DNA of 13,831 bases, taken from assembly GCA_964619155.1 (NCBI GenBank), contig CAZUEM010000095.1, forward strand, positions 1 through 13,831. Reading direction: 5' to 3'. Positions within the stretch are counted from its first letter, which is position 1, and the number at the start of each line of letters is the position of its first letter. This stretch comes from CAIXRL01 sp964619155. GTDB taxonomy: Bacteria; Eisenbacteria; RBG-16-71-46. Below, in pieces: positions 8,577 to 13,831 of this stretch. Made by a program: the position numbers and the translations under genes. The notes under the pieces were generated by a model. That model did no database searches. It was given only the letters and a program-made list of their open reading frames with translations, and had not been told where the DNA came from.

Positions 8577-10085
8577 ATGTCCGAGAAGACCGAAGCGCCC
8601 GCCGCCGCGGGCGAAGCCGCCCGCCCCGCGCCCGAGCCCGCCGATCGCCTCGTCACCACGAAGCACACGCTGCGCGTGGGCGGCCGCGACGTCGCCTACA
8701 CCGCCACCGCCGGCACGATCGTGCTGCGCGAGGAGGCCGAGAAGAAGGGCGAGCACGAGGGCGTCTCCGAGGGCGAGAAGCCGCGCGCGACGATGTTCTT
8801 CGTCGCCTACACGCTCGACGGCGTCCCCGACGCGGCCGCGCGGCCGGTGACGTTCGCCTTCAACGGCGGTCCGGGCTCCTCGTCGGTGTGGCTCCACCTC
8901 GGCGCGCTCGGGCCCCGGCGCGTCGTCATGGAGGACGCCGGCCGCTCGACGCCGCCGCCCTACCGGCTCACCGACAACGAGCACACGCTGCTCGCCGAGA
9001 CCGACCTCGTGTTCGTGGACCCGGTGAGCACCGGCTTCAGCCGCCCGGTCGCCGGCGAGAAGGCGAAGGAGTTCCACAACTTCAAGAAGGACATCGAGTC
9101 GGTCGGCGACTTCATCCGCCTCTGGTGCACGCGCAACCGCCGCTGGCCGAGCCCCAAGTTCCTGGTCGGCGAGAGCTACGGCACGACCCGCGCGGCGGGC
9201 CTCTCGGGCTACCTGCAGGACCGCCACGGCATGTACCTGAACGGCCTGATGCTGGTCTCCTCGGTGCTCGACTTCCAGACGCTCGAGTTCCTGCCCACGA
9301 ACGACCTGCCGAGCATTCTCTACCTGCCGGCCTACACGGCGACCGCCTGGTACCACGGGCGCCTCGAACCGTCGCTGCAGAAGGACCTGCGCGCGACGCT
9401 CGACGAGGCCGAGGCGTTCGCGACCGGCGAATACGCGAGCGCGCTGCTCAAGGGCTCGGCGCTCACGCCCGCCGAGCGCGCGGCGCTGGCGGCGAAGGTG
9501 GCGCGCTTCACGGGCCTGTCGCCCGACTACGTCGAGCGCTCGAACCTGCGGCCCGAGATCATGCGCTTCTGCAAGGAGCTGCTGCGCGCCGGGCGGCGCA
9601 CGGTCGGGCGGCTCGACAGCCGCTTCACCGGCGTCGAGCGCGACGCGGCGGGCGCCGAGATCGCGACCGACCCGAGCTTCTCGCCGATCCTCGGGCCCTA
9701 CGCCGCGACGCTCAACGACTACGTGCGCGGCGAGCTGCAGTTCGAGAGCGACCTGCCGTACGAGATCCTCAGCTTCAAGACGAACGAGTCGTGGCGCTTC
9801 CACGAGCACGAGAACAAGTTCGTCGAGGTCGTCGAGACGCTGCGCGGCGCGATGACGGCGAACCCGCACCTCAAGGTGTTCGTCGCCAACGGCTACTACG
9901 ACCTGGCCACGCCCTACTCGGCGACCGAGTACACGTTCCGCCACCTCGGGCTGCCCGACGAGCTGGCCGCGAACGTCTCGATGGGCTACTACGAGGCGGG
10001 GCACATGATGTACGTGCACCCGGCCTCGCTCGCGAAGCTGCACGCCGACCTCGCGGCGTTCCTGAAGTCCGCCGTCCCGGCGTAG
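8577..10085 (+). CDS. Peptidase S10 family serine carboxypeptidase
   Basis: A 502-aa protein with the alpha/beta-hydrolase layout of family S10, which removes C-terminal amino acids from peptides. The oxyanion/substrate loop is NGGPGSSS (96-103). The catalytic triad is readable: Ser200 in GESYG (198-202), Asp442 in NGYYDLATPY (438-447) and His476 in EAGHMMY (473-479). VFVDPVSTGFS (146-155) is also typical. No signal peptide is seen: the N-terminus is MSEKTEAPAAAGE, Ala/Pro/Glu-rich and hydrophilic, whereas many S10 enzymes are secreted or vacuolar, so a cytoplasmic location is predicted. The ATG at 8577 is supported by GGAG six nt before it and by the lack of similarity upstream. An OPT transporter gene follows in the same direction, suggesting intracellular breakdown of imported peptides. 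Assignment is secure; exact substrate preference is not visible. Confidence 0.93.
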   Translation: MSEKTEAPAAAGEAARPAPEPADRLVTTKHTLRVGGRDVAYTATAGTIVLREEAEKKGEHEGVSEGEKPRATMFFVAYTLDGVPDAAARPVTFAFNGGPGSSSVWLHLGALGPRRVVMEDAGRSTPPPYRLTDNEHTLLAETDLVFVDPVSTGFSRPVAGEKAKEFHNFKKDIESVGDFIRLWCTRNRRWPSPKFLVGESYGTTRAAGLSGYLQDRHGMYLNGLMLVSSVLDFQTLEFLPTNDLPSILYLPAYTATAWYHGRLEPSLQKDLRATLDEAEAFATGEYASALLKGSALTPAERAALAAKVARFTGLSPDYVERSNLRPEIMRFCKELLRAGRRTVGRLDSRFTGVERDAAGAEIATDPSFSPILGPYAATLNDYVRGELQFESDLPYEILSFKTNESWRFHEHENKFVEVVETLRGAMTANPHLKVFVANGYYDLATPYSATEYTFRHLGLPDELAANVSMGYYEAGHMMYVHPASLAKLHADLAAFLKSAVPA

Positions 10086-10097
10086 GCGACGCCCGGC

Positions 10098-10143
10098 CGC
10101 CGCCGCGGCGCGCGCGAAAAAGCGTGGGCGCGCCGCGGCGGCG
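10098..10143. repeat. 16-bp perfect inverted repeat between the carboxypeptidase and OPT genes
   Basis: Arms 10098-10113 and 10128-10143 are perfectly complementary (16 bp, all G and C; core CGCCGCGGCGCGC) around a 14-nt A-rich loop, GCGAAAAAGCGTGG. It begins 12 nt after the peptidase stop and ends 19 nt before the OPT start. There is no T tract after it, so it is not a standard intrinsic terminator; it could be a Rho-aided terminator, an mRNA-stabilising 3' stem for the peptidase transcript, or a regulatory site for the downstream gene, whose TATCGT box starts 5 nt after the arm. Confidence 0.65.
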
Positions 10144-10147
10144 CTGC

Positions 10148-10153
10148 TATCGT
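10148..10153 (+). promoter_or_regulatory. Candidate -10 box (TATCGT) for a leaderless or near-leaderless OPT transcript
   Basis: TATCGT lies nine nt before the OPT start codon and no Shine-Dalgarno sequence is visible between them. This spacing places transcription start at or close to the ATG, as in leaderless mRNAs of several high-GC phyla. No clear -35 is present because the expected position falls inside the hairpin at 10098-10143. Confidence 0.4.
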
Positions 10154-10162
10154 GCCGCGACC

Positions 10163-11965
10163 ATGAGCCAAAAACACCGCTTCCTGCCGCCGATCAACAC
10201 GCCCGGGTACTACGTCCTGCTGGGCGCCATCGCCATCTTCATTCTCGGGCCGCTGGGCGGCATCACCGCCGCCTACATGAACTTCTCGCTCGGGTTCTTC
10301 GTCGGCGGGCAGGTGCTGGCCGGCATCCTCGGCAGCGTCGTCACCTACGGGTACGGCGCCGAGGGCAAGCACGGCGCCAACTACATGCAGACCATGGCCG
10401 CCTCGGTGGCGGGCCTGTCCGGCATGGCGGTGCTCATCCAGGCGCTCACCTGGCTCGGGCTGCCCGAGCCGCCGGTCTGGCAGATGGTGCTCTACTTCAT
10501 GTGCATCGGCATGTTCGGCGTCGGCGTGGGCATGCTCTACACGCCCATCCTCGTGGACCGCATGATGCTCAGCTTCCCGTCGGGCTTCGCGGTCGCGAAC
10601 ATCCTGCGGGCGCTCACCGACATCCGGCTGCTGCGCGAGTCCATCGCCAAGCTGGGCGGCGGCACGCTCGGCGGCCTGCTGAGCGGGCTCGCGGTCAGCA
10701 TCCCGTTCCAGGGCCGCGCCGGCGAAGCGCTGGCGAAGTTCTCGGGCACCGGCTACTCCGCCTCGACCTTCGGCGCCGGCATGATCGTCGGCGCGCGCAT
10801 CGGCATCCCGGCCATCGTCGTCGGCGCGATCGGCGTGGCGCTCACGCCGTGGCTGCGCGCGAACGGCTGGCTCGGCGAGCACGACCCGTTCCGCAAGATC
10901 GGCTTCATCGCCGCGCTCGGCATGATCATGGGCGCCGCGGCGGTGGACATGACGCTGCTCGGCTTCGCCGCCGCGCGCGAATGGGGCAAGGCGAAGCCCC
11001 CGCTGCCGCCCTCCGAGGACTGGAAGCGCACCGACAGCCGATTCCTCGCCGGCTGGGTGGCGTTCTGGGGCCTCGCGATCGCGGCCGTCGGCATCGGCAT
11101 CCTCAAGCTCCCGGCGCTGTTCGTGTTCGCCGCCATCGCGCTCGTGTTCGTGTTCCTGATGGTCAACGGCATCTCGCTCGGCATCTCGGACAGCAACCCG
11201 ATCTCGAGCGCGTTCGTGCTCACGGTGTTCATTCTCGCCGCCATCGGCCTGACCGACCCGGTCACCGGCCTGCTGTGCGCCTCCATCCTGCTCATCTCGA
11301 CGAGCGTCGGCGGCGACATGCAGCAGGACCGCTCGACGGGCTGGCGCCTCGGCACGAACCGCACGATCCAGTTCCGCTACCAGGTGATCGGCATCGCCAT
11401 GGGCGCGGTGATGGCCGTGGTGCTCGCGCGGCTGTTCATGAAGGCGTACCCGGTGCTCAACATCAACCAGCTCGCGCACCCGGGCGGCGGCGAGGTCGGC
11501 AAGTGGCAGTCGGCGATGACGTACAAGTTCGTCGGCGCCCTCGACAGCCTCACCCACCCGAACCCCAAGGTCATGCTCGCGCTCGCGTTCGGCATCGGGC
11601 TCGGGCTGCTGATCGAGATCCTGCGCAAGTCCATCAAGCGGCGCGCCTCCTGGAAGGAGTGGGTGAAGGGCAGCCGCACCGGGTACTTCACGGACCTGAC
11701 GCTGGACTGCGTGTTCCTGCCGAGCCCGTACGCCGCGTCGTTCGGCGGCTTCGTCGAGTTCGGCACCGCGGCCTGGTTCGGCGTGGGCGGCACGTTCAGC
11801 TCGCTGCTGCAGACCTGGCAGGCGCGCCGGCCGAAGGACGCGACCCACGAGGGCCTGCCCGAGGACATGAGCACGATGTCGCTCGTGGGCGGCGGGCTCA
11901 TCGCCGGCGACTCGCTCGCGGCGCTCGGGATGGGCATCTACGGGCTGCTGCAGACCCTGCGGTAG
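10163..11965 (+). CDS. OPT family oligopeptide transporter
   Basis: A 600-aa polytopic inner-membrane protein with about 14 hydrophobic segments (for example near residues 17-37, 43-62, 77-98, 107-127, 205-228, 246-270, 295-313, 316-336, 350-376, 405-424, 469-486, 525-548 and 574-597). Conserved OPT features are FPSGFAVANILRAL (138-151), ISLGISDSNPISS (337-349), SVGGDMQQDRSTGWRLGT (381-398) and GLIAGDSL near the end (578-585). The OPT superfamily moves oligopeptides or metal chelates into the cell, generally driven by protons. Length fits prokaryotic members. The preceding carboxypeptidase suggests peptides as substrate, but siderophore or metal-chelate transport cannot be excluded. ATG 10163 has no Shine-Dalgarno sequence; a TATCGT box nine nt upstream suggests leaderless translation. 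The next gene starts 15 nt after its stop. Confidence 0.93.
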   Translation: MSQKHRFLPPINTPGYYVLLGAIAIFILGPLGGITAAYMNFSLGFFVGGQVLAGILGSVVTYGYGAEGKHGANYMQTMAASVAGLSGMAVLIQALTWLGLPEPPVWQMVLYFMCIGMFGVGVGMLYTPILVDRMMLSFPSGFAVANILRALTDIRLLRESIAKLGGGTLGGLLSGLAVSIPFQGRAGEALAKFSGTGYSASTFGAGMIVGARIGIPAIVVGAIGVALTPWLRANGWLGEHDPFRKIGFIAALGMIMGAAAVDMTLLGFAAAREWGKAKPPLPPSEDWKRTDSRFLAGWVAFWGLAIAAVGIGILKLPALFVFAAIALVFVFLMVNGISLGISDSNPISSAFVLTVFILAAIGLTDPVTGLLCASILLISTSVGGDMQQDRSTGWRLGTNRTIQFRYQVIGIAMGAVMAVVLARLFMKAYPVLNINQLAHPGGGEVGKWQSAMTYKFVGALDSLTHPNPKVMLALAFGIGLGLLIEILRKSIKRRASWKEWVKGSRTGYFTDLTLDCVFLPSPYAASFGGFVEFGTAAWFGVGGTFSSLLQTWQARRPKDATHEGLPEDMSTMSLVGGGLIAGDSLAALGMGIYGLLQTLR

Positions 11966-11968
11966 CGG

Positions 11969-11974
11969 TACCCT
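11969..11974 (+). promoter_or_regulatory. Candidate -10 box (TACCCT) for a leaderless DUF6165 transcript
   Basis: TACCCT lies six nt before the ATG at 11981 and three nt after the OPT stop codon. No Shine-Dalgarno sequence is present. The spacing matches the TAnnnT boxes that drive leaderless mRNAs in some high-GC bacteria, and resembles the arrangement before the OPT gene. Confidence 0.4.
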
Positions 11975-11980
11975 CGCGCC

Positions 11981-12367
11981 ATGCACCTGACCGTCCAGAC
12001 CTCGCCCGGCGAGTTCCTCGACAAGCTCACCATTCTCGAGATCAAGTCCGAGCGCATGAGCGATCCGGCCAAGCTCGCCAACGTCCGGCGCGAGCTCGAA
12101 CTGCTGCGCGCGACCTGGGCGGCCTCGCCGCTCGCCGGCCGCGACGTCGCGAAGCTGGTCGCCGACCTCAAGGCCGTGAACGAAGCGCTCTGGGACATCG
12201 AGGACCGCATCCGGGTGAAGGAGGCGGCGCGGACGTTCGACGCCGAGTTCGTCGAGCTGGCGCGCTCGGTCTACCGCACGAACGACCGCCGCGCCGCGAT
12301 CAAGCGCGAACTGAACGTGGCCCTCGGCTCCGAGCTGATCGAGGAGAAGAGCTACGAGAAGTACTGA
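11981..12367 (+). CDS. DUF6165 family protein (small helical protein of unknown function)
   Basis: A complete 128-aa soluble, mainly helical protein. It carries what I recognise as the signature of the DUF6165 family: SPGEFLDKLTILEIK near the start (8-22), ALWDIEDRIRVKE (69-81), DAEFVELARSVYRTNDRRAAIKRELN (87-112) and a C-terminal EEKSYEKY (121-128). The very high charge and strict end motif suggest a conserved interaction or nucleic-acid-linked role, but no function is established to my knowledge. No signal peptide or membrane helix is present. It follows the OPT gene by 15 nt with a TACCCT box before the ATG rather than a ribosome binding site, so it could be co-transcribed or have its own leaderless promoter. 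Family assignment is from memory of the motif. Confidence 0.82.
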   Translation: MHLTVQTSPGEFLDKLTILEIKSERMSDPAKLANVRRELELLRATWAASPLAGRDVAKLVADLKAVNEALWDIEDRIRVKEAARTFDAEFVELARSVYRTNDRRAAIKRELNVALGSELIEEKSYEKY

Positions 12368-12370
12368 CGC

Positions 12371-12399
12371 TTGACCCCGCGGCTTGCGCCCGCGAAACT
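12371..12399 (+). promoter_or_regulatory. Candidate sigma70-type promoter for the TPR regulator gene
   Basis: TTGACC (12371-12376) matches the -35 consensus at five of six positions. After a 17-nt spacer comes GAAACT (12394-12399), matching the -10 at only three of six. It would give a leader of about 35-40 nt before ATG 12443. The box starts four nt after the DUF6165 stop, so the downstream gene may have its own promoter. Confidence 0.35.
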
Positions 12400-12442
12400 T
12401 TCGCCGCGCGTCCGGTCACCCACCTCCATCCTGGGCGATTCG

Positions 12443-13831
12443 ATGACGGTCTCCCTGCGGTCCCGCGGTCCCCTGCCCCCCGACTGCCCGCACCTGCTCG
12501 CGGGCCTCGAGGCGCTGGAGCGCGGGGCGTGGGAGCAGGCACGCGCCGAGTTCCGCGCCTCGCTCGCCTCCATGGAGACCCCGCAGGCCTGGGAGGGCCT
12601 CGCCGCGGCGGCGATCGGCGTCACCGACGCCGAGGGAGCGATCGAGGCGCACGAGCGCGCGTATGCGATGCACCGCGAGCGCGGCGACCGCCGCGAGGCG
12701 GCGCGGCTCGCGCTGGCGCTCATGTGGGACACCCGCAACCTGCGCGGCGACCCGGCGTTCGCCGACGGCTGGCTCGAGCGCGCGCGCGAGTTGCTCGAGG
12801 GGCTCGGCGACGTGCCCGAGCGCGGCTGGCTGCTCGTGCGCGAGGCGGACTCGCGGCTCATGCCCGCGGGCGAGTTCCACGCCGTCGTCGAGGCGATGGC
12901 CCGGGCGCGCGCGATCGCGCGCGAGCACGGTGACGCCTCGCTCGAGATGGAGGTCGTGGCGCTCGAGGGCGCGGCGCTGCTGCGCGCGGGCCAGGTCGCC
13001 GAGGGCCTGCGCCGGCTCGACCTCGCCGCGGCCGCGGCGTCGGCCGGCGAGGTGGACGACTACCTGAGCGCGGGCAGCATCCTGTGCCAGGTGCTGTCGG
13101 CCTACGAGAAGGTGCGCGACTACGACCGCGCCGCGAAGTGGCACGACAACCTCCAGAGCTTCGCCGCCCGCAGGCACGCCCGCCCGCTCGGGAGCCTGTG
13201 CCGGAACTATTTCGCGGGCCTGCTCATCGTGCGCGGGCGCTGGACCGAGGCGGAGGCCGCGCTGGCCGTGGGCCCGCGCCCGGTGCCATGGGTGGGCACG
13301 CGCTCGGTGGCCCGGCTCGGCGAACTGCGCCTGCGCCAGGGCCGCCTCGACGAGGCCGAAGCGCACCTGCACCGGGTGCAGCACCTGCCCGACGCGCAGC
13401 TCGCGCTGGCCGAGCTGTCGCTCGAACGCGGCGACGCCCGGGCGGCCGCCGACCTGCTCGAGCGGTACCTGCGACAGATGGCGACCGCCGCGCAGGTGGA
13501 CCTCGCGCGCGCCCTCTCGCTCGCGGTGCGCGTGCGCGCCGCGCTGGGCGAGCACGCGGCGGCCGAGCAGCAGCTCGGCGTGCTCGAGTCGCTGGCGGCC
13601 GAAGTGGGCACGCACGGCATGCACGCGACCGCGCGCTTCGCCGCCGGCCACGCGAGCGCCGCGCGCGGCGACCACGAGAGCGCGCGGCTCGCGTTCGAGG
13701 ACGCCGTGGACGGCTGGGTGCGCGCCGGCATGCCGTTCGAGCGCTCGGCCGCGCGGCTCGAGCTGGCGCGCGCGCTGCTCGCGACCGGCCGCGAGGGCCG
13801 CGCGCGCGAGGAGGCCGCGCGGGCGCGCGAG
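12443..13831 (+). CDS. TPR-repeat protein, probable N-terminal part of a LuxR-type transcriptional regulator, partial
   Basis: The frame from ATG 12443 runs to the right edge without a stop: 463 residues, C-terminus missing. The protein is a chain of helical TPR-like repeats rich in Ala, Leu, Arg and Glu, for example ALERGAWEQARAEFRASLA (24-42), DAEGAIEAHERAYAMHRERG (62-81), RQGRLDEAEAHLHRVQ (298-313), ERGDARAAADLLERYL (328-343) and ARGDHESARLAFEDAVDGW (407-425). The order and phrasing (FADGWLERARELLEGL, YEKVRDYDRAAKWHDNLQ, RSAARLELARALLATGR) closely resemble a family of large bacterial regulators that end in a LuxR helix-turn-helix, so a DNA-binding domain is predicted just past the edge. 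No Shine-Dalgarno sequence precedes the ATG; the frame is open back to the DUF6165 stop, and TTG 12371 is a less likely alternative. The regulatory target is unknown. Confidence 0.85.
   Translation, partial: MTVSLRSRGPLPPDCPHLLAGLEALERGAWEQARAEFRASLASMETPQAWEGLAAAAIGVTDAEGAIEAHERAYAMHRERGDRREAARLALALMWDTRNLRGDPAFADGWLERARELLEGLGDVPERGWLLVREADSRLMPAGEFHAVVEAMARARAIAREHGDASLEMEVVALEGAALLRAGQVAEGLRRLDLAAAAASAGEVDDYLSAGSILCQVLSAYEKVRDYDRAAKWHDNLQSFAARRHARPLGSLCRNYFAGLLIVRGRWTEAEAALAVGPRPVPWVGTRSVARLGELRLRQGRLDEAEAHLHRVQHLPDAQLALAELSLERGDARAAADLLERYLRQMATAAQVDLARALSLAVRVRAALGEHAAAEQQLGVLESLAAEVGTHGMHATARFAAGHASAARGDHESARLAFEDAVDGWVRAGMPFERSAARLELARALLATGREGRAREEAARARE

Noticed and set aside
12365..12442. 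Stop-codon readthrough fusing the DUF6165 and TPR proteins, since both share a frame with no further stop between them.
   Set aside because: The DUF6165 protein ends exactly at its conserved KSYEKY end, and the intervening 25 codons look like non-coding spacer with a promoter-like TTGACC. The shared frame is expected by chance one time in three.
8888..12933. Long plus-strand frames (1025 and 810 aa) overlapping the peptidase, OPT and downstream genes in other frames.
   Set aside because: Only the segment corresponding to the OPT protein (from 10163) is real. The remainder is Arg/Ala/Pro shadow of the peptidase, OPT and DUF6165 genes, so an apparent peptidase-OPT fusion is not supported.
12416..13675. 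Minus-strand 419-aa frame opposite the TPR gene.
   Set aside because: It is His/Arg/Ala-rich shadow sequence, while the plus frame gives clear TPR-like helices with family-like phrasing.

Overview
The window is very GC-rich (roughly 70% by eye) with gene-dense, strongly GC3-biased coding. It has bacterial Shine-Dalgarno sites at several starts, intrinsic terminators, and two genes with TAnnnT boxes directly before the ATG instead of a ribosome binding site. Together with secreted Ig-like and DUF4114 proteins, a large orphan coiled-coil protein and a LuxR-type TPR regulator, this suggests an uncultured high-GC, diderm-like bacterium (for example a Candidatus Eisenbacteria, Gemmatimonadota or Myxococcota-type lineage). 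That placement is an impression, not proven. No rRNA, tRNA, CRISPR array, insertion sequence, phage gene or integrase was recognised. Nothing marks the window as a mobile island.

Layout. (1) Positions 1-2761, minus strand: two secreted proteins. The upstream one (2761 to 2048) is a 237-aa DUF4114-type protein followed by a clear intrinsic terminator at 1981-2025. The downstream one (1855 to the window edge) is a beta-rich repeat protein with a signal peptide and an Ig-like (He_PIG) region, cut off by the edge. It has its own candidate promoter, with an inverted repeat centred on the -10. (2) 2762-3482: a 721-bp non-coding divergent region with several hairpins. (3) 3483-6167, plus: an 894-aa, almost wholly coiled-coil cytoplasmic protein with an acidic tail. 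It converges on (4) speA, 8289-6244 minus, the biosynthetic arginine decarboxylase that opens polyamine synthesis from arginine; a strong hairpin lies between the two 3' ends. (5) 8290-8576: a divergent promoter region with two palindromes. (6) 8577-11965, plus: an S10 serine carboxypeptidase and an OPT-family transporter, separated by a 16-bp perfect hairpin. (7) 11981-12367: a small DUF6165-type protein. (8) 12443 to the right edge: a TPR protein that looks like the N-terminal part of a LuxR-type regulator.

How the genes fit together. The carboxypeptidase and oligopeptide transporter make a plausible peptide-use pair: amino acids such as arginine released from peptides could feed SpeA, which is transcribed divergently from the peptidase. 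This link rests only on gene order. The two secreted proteins form a separate envelope or extracellular module. The coiled-coil protein and the DUF6165 protein are the least understood genes here. I did not find a convincing new multi-gene system; the most interesting items are the coiled-coil protein, the hairpin before the OPT gene, the leaderless-type starts, and the operator-like repeats.
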